Part shown: in pieces, positions 53,718 through 61,332 of the stretch | Layout: the number at the start of each line of letters is the position of its first letter | Position numbering within the stretch: the stretch's first letter is position 1 | Assembly (NCBI RefSeq): GCF_052060035.1 | Contig: NZ_JBPOEA010000012.1 | Coordinates: 19,316 to 83,315, forward strand | Length of the DNA stretch: 64,000 nucleotides | Reading direction: 5' to 3' | Origin: Fodinibius sp052060035 | GTDB lineage: Bacteria > Bacteroidota > Rhodothermia > Balneolales > Balneolaceae | Notes under the pieces: generated by a model | What the model saw: only the letters and a program-made list of their open reading frames with translations | The model's database searches: none | Told to the model about the DNA's origin: nothing | Program-made: the position numbers and the translations under genes

Positions 53718-54500
53718 ATGTTTACCGGTGATTTTAATGATGATATTTGGGATGAGTACCAATGGGAATTTCATCTGAATGAAATTGAACGGAAAAGTAC
53801 CCGCCTGAGAAAGTTTATCATCCCCGAACACTCAGACAATATTCCGCGATGGCTTAAGCTTTTACAGGAAGCCTCGGATGAGTTTGATGCTGTAGATGCC
53901 TTCATTGAAGAAGAATTGCTCATTGATGAAGCCTATTTCCCCGGTGAAGACGACGAGGAGATTGACGATGATGATGAAGGGGAAGAAGAGTGGGAAGATT
54001 TCTTGTTTGACGATTTTGAGGATGACCTTTTCTTCGGGGATGAAGACGAATACGATGATTTCGATGCCGGAGAAGAATGGAAAGAACTCAGCGACGACTT
54101 TGCAATGTCGAATATGGGTTCTATCGATTCGCTTTTTATATACAACAGTTCTCGCACATTAGCGGCAGCTGTTTTGCAATGGGCTGAAACCATAAACCCC
54201 CAACATATCACTTCGGATTTTAATGAGTTCATTGGCGACACATTAAAAATAGGGGCAAAAATTGCCGGTGGGTATAGCTTTGGTTTTGACCATGAATTCC
54301 TGGGCGGTAATATTGCCTATACAAAAAAAGCTCTTTTCTGTGCTAATGATGCTCTTAATATCTTACAGGGCCACCTAAAAGGAAATTCCTACATCACCAA
54401 GAAAAAATATTACTACTTCCACGAGCAACTATTTACCCTCCGCAATGATATTGGCATTTATATCCAAGAACTACGCGAACAGTTTTACAATGGAATTTAA
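53718..54500 (+). CDS. Acidic protein of unknown function
   Basis: The 260-residue protein has no signal peptide. Residues 1-60 are mixed. About 75-125 are almost wholly Asp, Glu and aromatic residues (EEIDDDDEGEEEWEDF, then FFGDEDEYDDFD). The last 135 residues look like a helical domain (SRTLAAAVLQWAETI; YFHEQLFTLRNDIGIYIQEL). I recognise no family. The acidic insert could be a salt adaptation or a DNA-mimic-like or binding segment. The gene stands alone between punA's follower and the convergent asparaginase gene. Confidence 0.75.
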   Translation: MFTGDFNDDIWDEYQWEFHLNEIERKSTRLRKFIIPEHSDNIPRWLKLLQEASDEFDAVDAFIEEELLIDEAYFPGEDDEEIDDDDEGEEEWEDFLFDDFEDDLFFGDEDEYDDFDAGEEWKELSDDFAMSNMGSIDSLFIYNSSRTLAAAVLQWAETINPQHITSDFNEFIGDTLKIGAKIAGGYSFGFDHEFLGGNIAYTKKALFCANDALNILQGHLKGNSYITKKKYYYFHEQLFTLRNDIGIYIQELREQFYNGI

Positions 54501-54562
54501 AAAGTATTGAAGCGTGAAAGTTTCTAAGCATGCACGTTAAGCTACTTTCCACACTTCAATAC
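54499..54562 (-). terminator. Terminator of the asparaginase gene between convergent genes
   Basis: Arms 54504-54521 and 54544-54562 (GTATTGAAG...GAAAGT with ACTTTCC...CTTCAATAC) pair with one or two irregularities. On the minus strand a run of five T follows. It may work for both convergent genes. Confidence 0.65.
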
Positions 54563-54577
54563 ATAAACCCTACACCT

Positions 54578-55618
54578 CTAATCCCAAATGGCCACCTCTC
54601 GATTACCTTCTGAGTCGGAGCTTCCACGGAACATTCCATTCGTATTCATATCCGTATAGATATTGCCGTATTTATCTACCGCAATCATGCCAGCTTCACC
54701 GGGTTCCAAAACATCGTTCAACAAATAATCTCCGGCTTCCTGCAGCGAAGCATCATTATACTTCATGTAAGCACTTACTGTGTGCCCCGATACGGCGCGC
54801 ATAATTTTTTCGCCCCAACCAGTCATAGAAACCGCTACCACATCACTGGCATAGGTACCACTTCCAATAATGGGCACATCACCAACGCGACCAAATTTCT
54901 TATTGGTCATACCGCCGGTTGACGTCCCGGCCACAATTTGTCCATCTTTATCCACGGCTACACAACCCACCGTTCCAAACTTTTCATTATCGGCATACAG
55001 TGTCATTTTATCTTCTTTGAGGATAAGACTCGACTGCTGACTATCCTCTTCCTTTTCGCGCTCCAGTACTCGTTGCAGAGCCTGGTAACGCGACTCAGTA
55101 TAAAAGTACTCTTGGTCAACCCGCTCAACGCCTACCTTGTCGGCATACCGCTCAGCCCCTTCCGTAGCAAACATCACGTGTTCCGAGGTCTCCATCACCT
55201 TTCGAGCCAGCGTAATAGGATTCTTCACAGTCTTGACCCCAGTAACGGTACCGGCTTCCCGGGTATTCCCCACCATAAAAGCCGCATCTAATTCGTGTTC
55301 TCCATCGTGAGTAAAAACAGCGCCCTTACCGGCATTAAAGCGAGGATTATCCTCCAGATAATTAATCACACTTTCTACCGCATCCTCTGCCGAACCCCCA
55401 TCAGCCAAAATATCTTCTCCAATGGTCAACGCTTCATCCAGATCATCAAAATAAGCCTGCTTCACCGAATCGGGACGATCTTCTGAAATCGCTCCCGCCC
55501 CACCGTGTAATGCCAGTGCCCATTCTTTTTGCTGTGTTTCCTGCTGTCCCTCAGATTGGGTACACCCAACCACAAGCAAAACCGCTAAAAGTCCAATAAG
55601 TTTTTTCCCTAATCCCAT
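54578..55618 (-). CDS. Plant-type asparaginase/isoaspartyl peptidase lipoprotein
   Basis: The 346-residue precursor has a lipobox (VVGC, Cys19), which is unusual for this mostly cytosolic or periplasmic family. It is an Ntn hydrolase: LALHGGAGAI at the start, NPRFNAGKGAVF near 95, and the autocleavage site FGTVGCVA with the nucleophile Thr216. After self-cleavage the enzyme hydrolyses L-asparagine or isoaspartyl dipeptides. Lipid anchoring suggests peptide scavenging at the envelope. Confidence 0.92.
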   Translation of the reverse strand: MGLGKKLIGLLAVLLVVGCTQSEGQQETQQKEWALALHGGAGAISEDRPDSVKQAYFDDLDEALTIGEDILADGGSAEDAVESVINYLEDNPRFNAGKGAVFTHDGEHELDAAFMVGNTREAGTVTGVKTVKNPITLARKVMETSEHVMFATEGAERYADKVGVERVDQEYFYTESRYQALQRVLEREKEEDSQQSSLILKEDKMTLYADNEKFGTVGCVAVDKDGQIVAGTSTGGMTNKKFGRVGDVPIIGSGTYASDVVAVSMTGWGEKIMRAVSGHTVSAYMKYNDASLQEAGDYLLNDVLEPGEAGMIAVDKYGNIYTDMNTNGMFRGSSDSEGNREVAIWD

Positions 55619-55749
55619 AAAATATCTCCATTAATTAACATTTCTCCGATTCAAAATTATAAGCACCGTCGCTCCCATTTCAAAGTCGGATGCCGCTTTG
55701 TAACAATATTTAATACGTAAGGTTTTGTTCTCTTGTCGGTCATACTAAT

Positions 55750-58158
55750 GTGACCACCCAACAAACATATCATTTTCCTTTTGCCGCTTATCCTGCTCTC
55801 CGAATAGCAATACTATTTGCAGCAGGTATTATCCTGGACTATATGACCAATCCCCATCAATTCGTTTGGGGGCTTATATTTACGGTCAGTGCTACTGTTT
55901 ATATAGCCGCAGAAATACGGTATCGAAAATCCCTGCATAACCGGATTTATAATATGGTTATCCTCTCCTATTTAGCAATTATTTTAAGCTTTGGCGGCCT
56001 CTGGCATTCCCTTTTTGATTACCGGGATTTACCTCAAGAAGCTCGGGTCATCAATACCTATACTTGGGAAGAACTTATATTTAGTGGGAGTATAGAGCAG
56101 ATTAAACAAACAAGTACCGGCAAGCTACAAATTGATGTTGAGGTAGATAAAACTATTTTTCCCGAAAATTTACCATGGGCAAAAACCTACCGCGTCAGAA
56201 GTGTTTTAGACCCTAACAAACAACCTGTTCCTCCAAACCTGAAACTTGGCAACACCATAATATTTGAAGCTACCATTTATCCGTTGGAGGAAAAACGAAA
56301 TCCTTCTCAATTTCACTATAAGCAATATCTTGCCTCGCAAAATATTCACAGCCAGGTGGGCATACGAAAAATTATTTCCATCACTCCTGACAATAATAGA
56401 GGGAGCTGGAGCTCTATCAGAAAACACGTACTCAATGCGATTGACAACAATTTTAGCCAACAAACTAAGTCACTGGCCAAAGCCCTGTTAATTGGATACA
56501 AAAATGAACTTGTACGTGAACAAAAAATCTCCTTTTCCAGGGCCGGCCTTTCCCATATTATGGCCGTTTCCGGTTTACATGTAGGATTTCTGCTACTGCC
56601 CTTCTGGTTCATCATTCCATTTTTTTGGACATTTAAATATGGAAAACAAATCGGCATGATCCTGCTTGTGGTCATACTATTTATTTATGCCGGACTAACC
56701 GACTTCTCTCCCTCTGTAACCAGAGCTTCATTAGTTGGCATTTTATTAGCCTATGGCAAACTGTTCCACAAGGTGCGTGATTCTAAGAACTTGACCGCCG
56801 TTGCCGCTGTAATCATTCTATTAATAAATCCCTCCGACCTGTTTTCCATCGGATTCCAATTGTCTTTTGGAGCTGTCTATATTATTCTACTTACCGCACC
56901 CGTCATTCAACGTTGGCTGCCTATCTGGATTCGATTCCGTTGGTACGGCAAGCCACTCATGATCATCATTATCTCATTTATCGTTCAGGTTGGTCTCTTT
57001 CCACTGCTCGCTTATTACTTTGGTGAGTTTTCCCTAATTGGACCGCTTGCAAATGCTTTTGTCATTCCCTTTTTAGGGATAGCTGTGCCTTATTCATTGT
57101 GCATACTTTTGGTAAGCTTCTTTGCCCCAATGCTTGCGCAAACTTTAAATTATCCGGTGGAAGTTTTCCTGCGGTGGTTACATCAATTTGTTGATTTCGC
57201 AGCTGGGCTACCCTGGGGCTGGGTTCAAGTCCACATTGATAGCCTGCTATTCTTTGGGGTATGGATTGCCATTATCTTTTTTATTGCCTCACTTCCAATC
57301 CCCAAACTGCGGTGGAAATTTTTAGCTATCCTTCTGCTGGCAAGTTGCTTACATCAAGGCCAAAAAGTATTTCATCAATTATCCGAGGCGACCCTTAACC
57401 TTACTTTTTTTGATGTTGGCCAAGGTGATGCGGCACTTGTAGAAACACCCAATGGCAAACATTTTTTGATTGATGTTGGGCGTTGGCAACCCGACTACAA
57501 TAGCGCGAAATATATTATTATCCCCCACCTGAAGGAAGAGGGTATTGACAAATTAGATGCCATATTTTTATCGCATCCCCATGCAGATCATATCGGCGGC
57601 ATTCTTGAAATCATGACCACCATACCGATAGATACCATCTACAACTCAGGTACAAATTATGATTCCAAGCTTTATGAGTCATACTATCAAGAAGCGGACG
57701 AACAAAAAATCCCGATCAAACCACTGAAGGCGGGAGATGAAATTGCACTTGATCCGGCCCTGCGAATGTTCGTCTATGGCCCACAGAAATCGATAGCTCA
57801 ATCAAATGTTAACAACCGGTCTTTGATACTGGAATTGATTTACGGAGATACCGAATTCCTATTCATGGGCGATGCGGAAGAAGAGCAGGAAAAAAATATT
57901 TTAGCAGCTTACCCTGAACTACTTAATACAGACTTATTAAAAGTTGGGCATCATGGCAGTAAAACAAGTTCAAGCTCTTTTCTTTTGCAGGCTACCACTC
58001 CCAAAATAGGCATCGTTTCACTGGCTAAAAGCAACCGTTTTGGTCATCCCCATCGCCAGGCAAGCAAGCGCCTGAATAAAAATATTTCTTTACTGCATTT
58101 TACCAGTCTTGAAGGGGCCATACAATACACTTCTAATGGCAAACGGATCTACCGTTAA
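55750..58158 (+). CDS. comEC: ComEC/Rec2 DNA-uptake channel protein
   Basis: ComEC carries single-stranded DNA across the inner membrane during natural transformation. The 802-residue protein has N-terminal helices and an OB-like soluble domain (DUF4131, about 100-220), the Competence domain with AVSGLHVGFLLLP near 275 and many helices, and a C-terminal metallo-beta-lactamase-like domain with HPHADHIGG from His609 and GHHGSKTSSS. The zinc motif is intact, so a nuclease role is possible. The start is GTG. Completeness suggests the organism could be competent, although no other com gene is in the window. Confidence 0.93.
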   Translation: MTTQQTYHFPFAAYPALRIAILFAAGIILDYMTNPHQFVWGLIFTVSATVYIAAEIRYRKSLHNRIYNMVILSYLAIILSFGGLWHSLFDYRDLPQEARVINTYTWEELIFSGSIEQIKQTSTGKLQIDVEVDKTIFPENLPWAKTYRVRSVLDPNKQPVPPNLKLGNTIIFEATIYPLEEKRNPSQFHYKQYLASQNIHSQVGIRKIISITPDNNRGSWSSIRKHVLNAIDNNFSQQTKSLAKALLIGYKNELVREQKISFSRAGLSHIMAVSGLHVGFLLLPFWFIIPFFWTFKYGKQIGMILLVVILFIYAGLTDFSPSVTRASLVGILLAYGKLFHKVRDSKNLTAVAAVIILLINPSDLFSIGFQLSFGAVYIILLTAPVIQRWLPIWIRFRWYGKPLMIIIISFIVQVGLFPLLAYYFGEFSLIGPLANAFVIPFLGIAVPYSLCILLVSFFAPMLAQTLNYPVEVFLRWLHQFVDFAAGLPWGWVQVHIDSLLFFGVWIAIIFFIASLPIPKLRWKFLAILLLASCLHQGQKVFHQLSEATLNLTFFDVGQGDAALVETPNGKHFLIDVGRWQPDYNSAKYIIIPHLKEEGIDKLDAIFLSHPHADHIGGILEIMTTIPIDTIYNSGTNYDSKLYESYYQEADEQKIPIKPLKAGDEIALDPALRMFVYGPQKSIAQSNVNNRSLILELIYGDTEFLFMGDAEEEQEKNILAAYPELLNTDLLKVGHHGSKTSSSSFLLQATTPKIGIVSLAKSNRFGHPHRQASKRLNKNISLLHFTSLEGAIQYTSNGKRIYR

Positions 58159-58275
58159 TATCCTTCAAAAAACTATTTTTATTTGCCCAACCTGGAAAAA
58201 GAGTTGGAATCTGACACCTAAAACTTTTTATTTATATGGTTTAACAGTTAAAATATCTACGTACGCAAATTATTT

Positions 58276-58491
58276 ATGTCCAAAAAGGAACGACCAAGCT
58301 TCGAAGAGGCTTTAAAAAGACTGGAAGAGGTTGTAAATCAACTTGAAGACGAGTCTATTTCTCTGGAGAAATCCATTGATCTCTACGAAGAAGGCATAAA
58401 GCTGTCAAATATTTGTACTGAAACGCTTGAAGAGGCTGAACTTCGTATCAAGAAAGTCGCAGATGAACACGCCGATAATAATAAGGAATAA
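58276..58491 (+). CDS. xseB: Exodeoxyribonuclease VII small subunit
   Basis: XseB forms the regulatory part of exonuclease VII, which cuts single-stranded DNA from both ends. The 71-residue protein has the family pattern FEEALKRLEEVVNQLE, then LEKSIDLYEEGIKLS, and an acidic tail. It precedes dxs by six bases, a linkage seen in many bacteria. The large subunit gene xseA is not in the window. Confidence 0.93.
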   Translation: MSKKERPSFEEALKRLEEVVNQLEDESISLEKSIDLYEEGIKLSNICTETLEEAELRIKKVADEHADNNKE

Positions 58492-58497
58492 CAATAT

Positions 58498-60420
58498 ATG
58501 GAATTTGAAAAAGTAACGCCCGGCCCCCTGTTAGCAGAAATCGATTCTCCTGATGATCTTAAAAAACTAAATCCCGATCAGCTGGTGGATGTCTGTGATG
58601 AACTTCGGGATTTCATTATTGATATCGTTTCTATTCATGGCGGACATTTTGGGGCCAGCCTGGGAGTGGTAGAGATGACGGTGGCACTACACTATGTGTA
58701 TGATACGCCCAAAGACTTATTACTGTGGGATGTAGGCCACCAAGCTTACGGACATAAAATTTTGACCGGGCGGCGTGACAACTTCCATACCAATCGAAAG
58801 TATGGCGGGCTTTCAGGCTTTCCTAAACGCAGTGAAAGCGAATATGATACGTTTGGAGTAGGACACTCCAGTACTTCTATTTCTGCCGGACTCGGCATGG
58901 CTGTTGCCCGCGACCTTAATCAAAGCGGTAAAAAGGTGGTTTCGGTTATTGGGGATGGCGCCATGACCGGTGGTCTTGCATACGAGGCCATGAATAATGC
59001 CGGCGTTATGAATTCTGATATTCTGGTTATCCTCAACGATAATAACATGTCCATTGACCCCAATGTGGGCGCAATGAAAGAATATCTGACTGAAATTACG
59101 ACCAGCAAGACCTTCAACAAGCTTCGTGATGAAATTTATGATATGCTTGGTCATTTTAAATCGGCTGGCGAAAAAATGCGTACCGTCGCATCACGCTTGG
59201 AAAAAGCCATTTCCACCGCTATCACCCCTGGCGGATTATTTCAGGCATTAGGTTTTAAATATTACGGTCCTGTTGACGGACACAATGTGGACGCTATGCG
59301 TCGCCATCTCGAAGATCTTAAAGACATTCCGGGGCCAAAACTCTTGCATGCGGTTACCGTAAAAGGGAAAGGATTTGCCCCCGCCGAACGCGAGCAGACC
59401 AAATGGCACGCCCAGAGCAGTCCATTCGATAAAATTACCGGTAAACAAATCGATCCGGATACCACCCCTAAGCCACCCAAGTATCAACACGTTTTTGGTG
59501 AGGCCATTGTAGAACTTGCGGATGAAAACAAGGACATTGTAGGAATAACTCCGGCGATGCCCAGCGGATCAAGCCTATGGCCGCTGATGAACAAATATCC
59601 CGATCGCGCTTTTGATGTGGGTATTGCCGAGCAACATTCTATCACTTTTTCTGCAGGGTTAGCTGCTGAGGGCAAAAAAGCATTTGCAGCCATTTATTCT
59701 ACCTTCCTGCAGCGAGCTTACGACCAGGTGATCCACGATGTGGCCATTCAAAAACTCCCGGTCGTTTTCTGTATTGATCGGGCCGGACTGGTGGGCGCCG
59801 ATGGGCCTACGCATCACGGGCTATATGACATATCATATCTGCGTAACGTACCGAATATGATTGTATCTTCTCCGATGAATGAGGAGGAACTGCGCGATAT
59901 GATGTACACCGCCTCAAAGTTTAATGATCATGCCTGGGCCATTCGTTATCCACGCGGCCGTGCTACCGGCATGGATTATCCCGAAGGATTCAAAGAGATG
60001 GAAATCGGAAAGGGGCAGAAGCTCCGCGACGGTGAAGAAATTGCAATCCTCAGCTTTGGCCCTTTTGGCAACTATGTGATGGAAACCGCTGATGATCTGT
60101 CAGAGGAAGGCATTAAGGTAGGACACTTTAATATGCGGTTCGCCAAGCCGCTTGACACCGATCTTATTGACGAAATCTGTCATACCTACGAACGTATCAT
60201 CACTATTGAAGATGGTACCAAGTTAGGCGGATTTGGCAGCGCTGTTGCGGAGTACCTTGCCGACAAACCCCATCATATTCCAACAACCATTATGGGCGTT
60301 CCCGACCGTATCGTTGAACACGGCACCCAAGAAGAACTTCACCACGAAGTAGGTCTTGATCCGGAAGGCATCAAGAAAAAAATACGTGAAGTGCATGAAG
60401 CTGCTTCTTTAAAAGCATGA
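58498..60420 (+). CDS. dxs: 1-deoxy-D-xylulose-5-phosphate synthase
   Basis: DXS condenses pyruvate and glyceraldehyde 3-phosphate, using thiamine diphosphate, to start the MEP isoprenoid pathway. The 640-residue protein has the invariant His region GHQAYGHKILTGR near 80, the ThDP/Mg motif GDGAMTGG...NAG at about 152-170, DNNMSIDPNVG, and a transketolase-like C-terminal half (DRAGLVGADGPTHHG). Length and order are standard. It follows xseB in an operon and ends in a terminator that overlaps the end of aat. Confidence 0.97.
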   Translation: MEFEKVTPGPLLAEIDSPDDLKKLNPDQLVDVCDELRDFIIDIVSIHGGHFGASLGVVEMTVALHYVYDTPKDLLLWDVGHQAYGHKILTGRRDNFHTNRKYGGLSGFPKRSESEYDTFGVGHSSTSISAGLGMAVARDLNQSGKKVVSVIGDGAMTGGLAYEAMNNAGVMNSDILVILNDNNMSIDPNVGAMKEYLTEITTSKTFNKLRDEIYDMLGHFKSAGEKMRTVASRLEKAISTAITPGGLFQALGFKYYGPVDGHNVDAMRRHLEDLKDIPGPKLLHAVTVKGKGFAPAEREQTKWHAQSSPFDKITGKQIDPDTTPKPPKYQHVFGEAIVELADENKDIVGITPAMPSGSSLWPLMNKYPDRAFDVGIAEQHSITFSAGLAAEGKKAFAAIYSTFLQRAYDQVIHDVAIQKLPVVFCIDRAGLVGADGPTHHGLYDISYLRNVPNMIVSSPMNEEELRDMMYTASKFNDHAWAIRYPRGRATGMDYPEGFKEMEIGKGQKLRDGEEIAILSFGPFGNYVMETADDLSEEGIKVGHFNMRFAKPLDTDLIDEICHTYERIITIEDGTKLGGFGSAVAEYLADKPHHIPTTIMGVPDRIVEHGTQEELHHEVGLDPEGIKKKIREVHEAASLKA

Positions 60421-60442
60421 TTTTAAACAACAACTTATTTTG

Positions 60443-60476
60443 AACCCTGAGAGTATCAAAAACTCTGAGGGTTTTT
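60443..60476 (+). terminator. Terminator of dxs, overlapping the 3' end of aat
   Basis: AACCCTGAGAGT pairs with ACTCTGAGGGTT with one central mismatch, and TTTTT follows. The hairpin covers the last seven codons of the convergent aat gene. Confidence 0.75.
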
Positions 60477-61064
60477 GGTTTTAACAACCCCAAATTCGGC
60501 CTCTTTTTTTAGTGCTGATTTCAATTTCTTCTCATATTCATCAGCCGAAATCTCAATACATCCAAATTGAGCCAGGTGCTCGGTCCAAAACTGCGTATCC
60601 CAAAGTTCAAAACCGCCTTGTTCCAACGCCTGATGCGTCCAATACAAGGCCACTTTAGATGCTTCCTTAGCCCATCCAAAAAGTGATTCCCCAAAAAAGG
60701 CCGCCCCCAAAGTCACGCCATACTGCCCACCGACAAGTTCCCATTCTTTGTTATAAACACTTACCGAATGGGCATGACCCAACTCATGCAACCGACAATA
60801 CGATTCGATAATCTCATGTGATATCCATGTTGAATCGCGATCAGCACAGGCCTCCATCACCTGACGAAAGTTGTAATCAAATTTTATGTGATAGTGGTGG
60901 TTACGAACGATCCGCTTCACATTGGAGGAAACGCTAAAATTATCCAAGGGAATTATACCACGCCTGCTCGAAGTATACCATTTAGCCTCAGGGTCATCCC
61001 TTGAATCCGCCATTGGGAAAATTCCATTAGCATACGCATTCAATAATTCTTTTGGATTGATCAT
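60456..61064 (-). CDS. aat: Leucyl/phenylalanyl-tRNA-protein transferase
   Basis: Aat adds Leu or Phe to proteins with N-terminal Arg or Lys, making them ClpS/ClpAP substrates in the N-end-rule pathway. The 202-residue protein has NGIFPM near residue 15, the WYTSSRRGIIPL block, DSTWIS near 83, and the LVGGQYGVTLGAAFFGESLF acyl-transferase core. The final residues (KTKNPQSF) are encoded by the dxs terminator hairpin. ClpS is not in the window. Confidence 0.93.
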   Translation of the reverse strand: MINPKELLNAYANGIFPMADSRDDPEAKWYTSSRRGIIPLDNFSVSSNVKRIVRNHHYHIKFDYNFRQVMEACADRDSTWISHEIIESYCRLHELGHAHSVSVYNKEWELVGGQYGVTLGAAFFGESLFGWAKEASKVALYWTHQALEQGGFELWDTQFWTEHLAQFGCIEISADEYEKKLKSALKKEAEFGVVKTKNPQSF

Positions 61065-61114
61065 TTATATAAAACGAATCTCATTATCAAGGTCTTACAA
61101 GTTATACCTACAGA

Positions 61115-61230
61115 TCCTGAACCAAGTTCAGGAGGACACTCAGTCAAGGAAGAAAAGTTGCGCAGCAAAGCTACGCAACCAGATAACAATTAAAGAAGTT
61201 TTCCTAATCTTGTTCCGTACTTCTGGTACG
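61115..61230. repeat. Cluster of three short hairpins, possible dispersed repeat
   Basis: Three hairpins follow each other: TCCTGAAC/GTTCAGGA with a 3-base loop (61115-61133), GTTGCG-CAGCAAAGCTA-CGCAAC (61157-61179) and CGTAC-TTCTG-GTACG (61216-61230). The first is of the type often found as scattered palindromic repeats. None has a T run. The space lies between aat and the metalloprotease gene. Confidence 0.4.
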
Positions 61231-61312
61231 AAACGTAATTCACCTTTTTCAATCCCCGCCAATTATTTTTTGCTACTATATTTATGAAAACCCTAAGGGG
61301 TTACAATAGCCT

Positions 61313-61332
61313 GATAATTGATATCAATTATC
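61313..61332. repeat. Perfect 20-base palindrome over a stop codon
   Basis: GATAATTGATATCAATTATC reads the same on both strands and covers the stop codon of the leftward metalloprotease gene. It could be a protein-binding site or a weak 3' hairpin. Confidence 0.5.
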
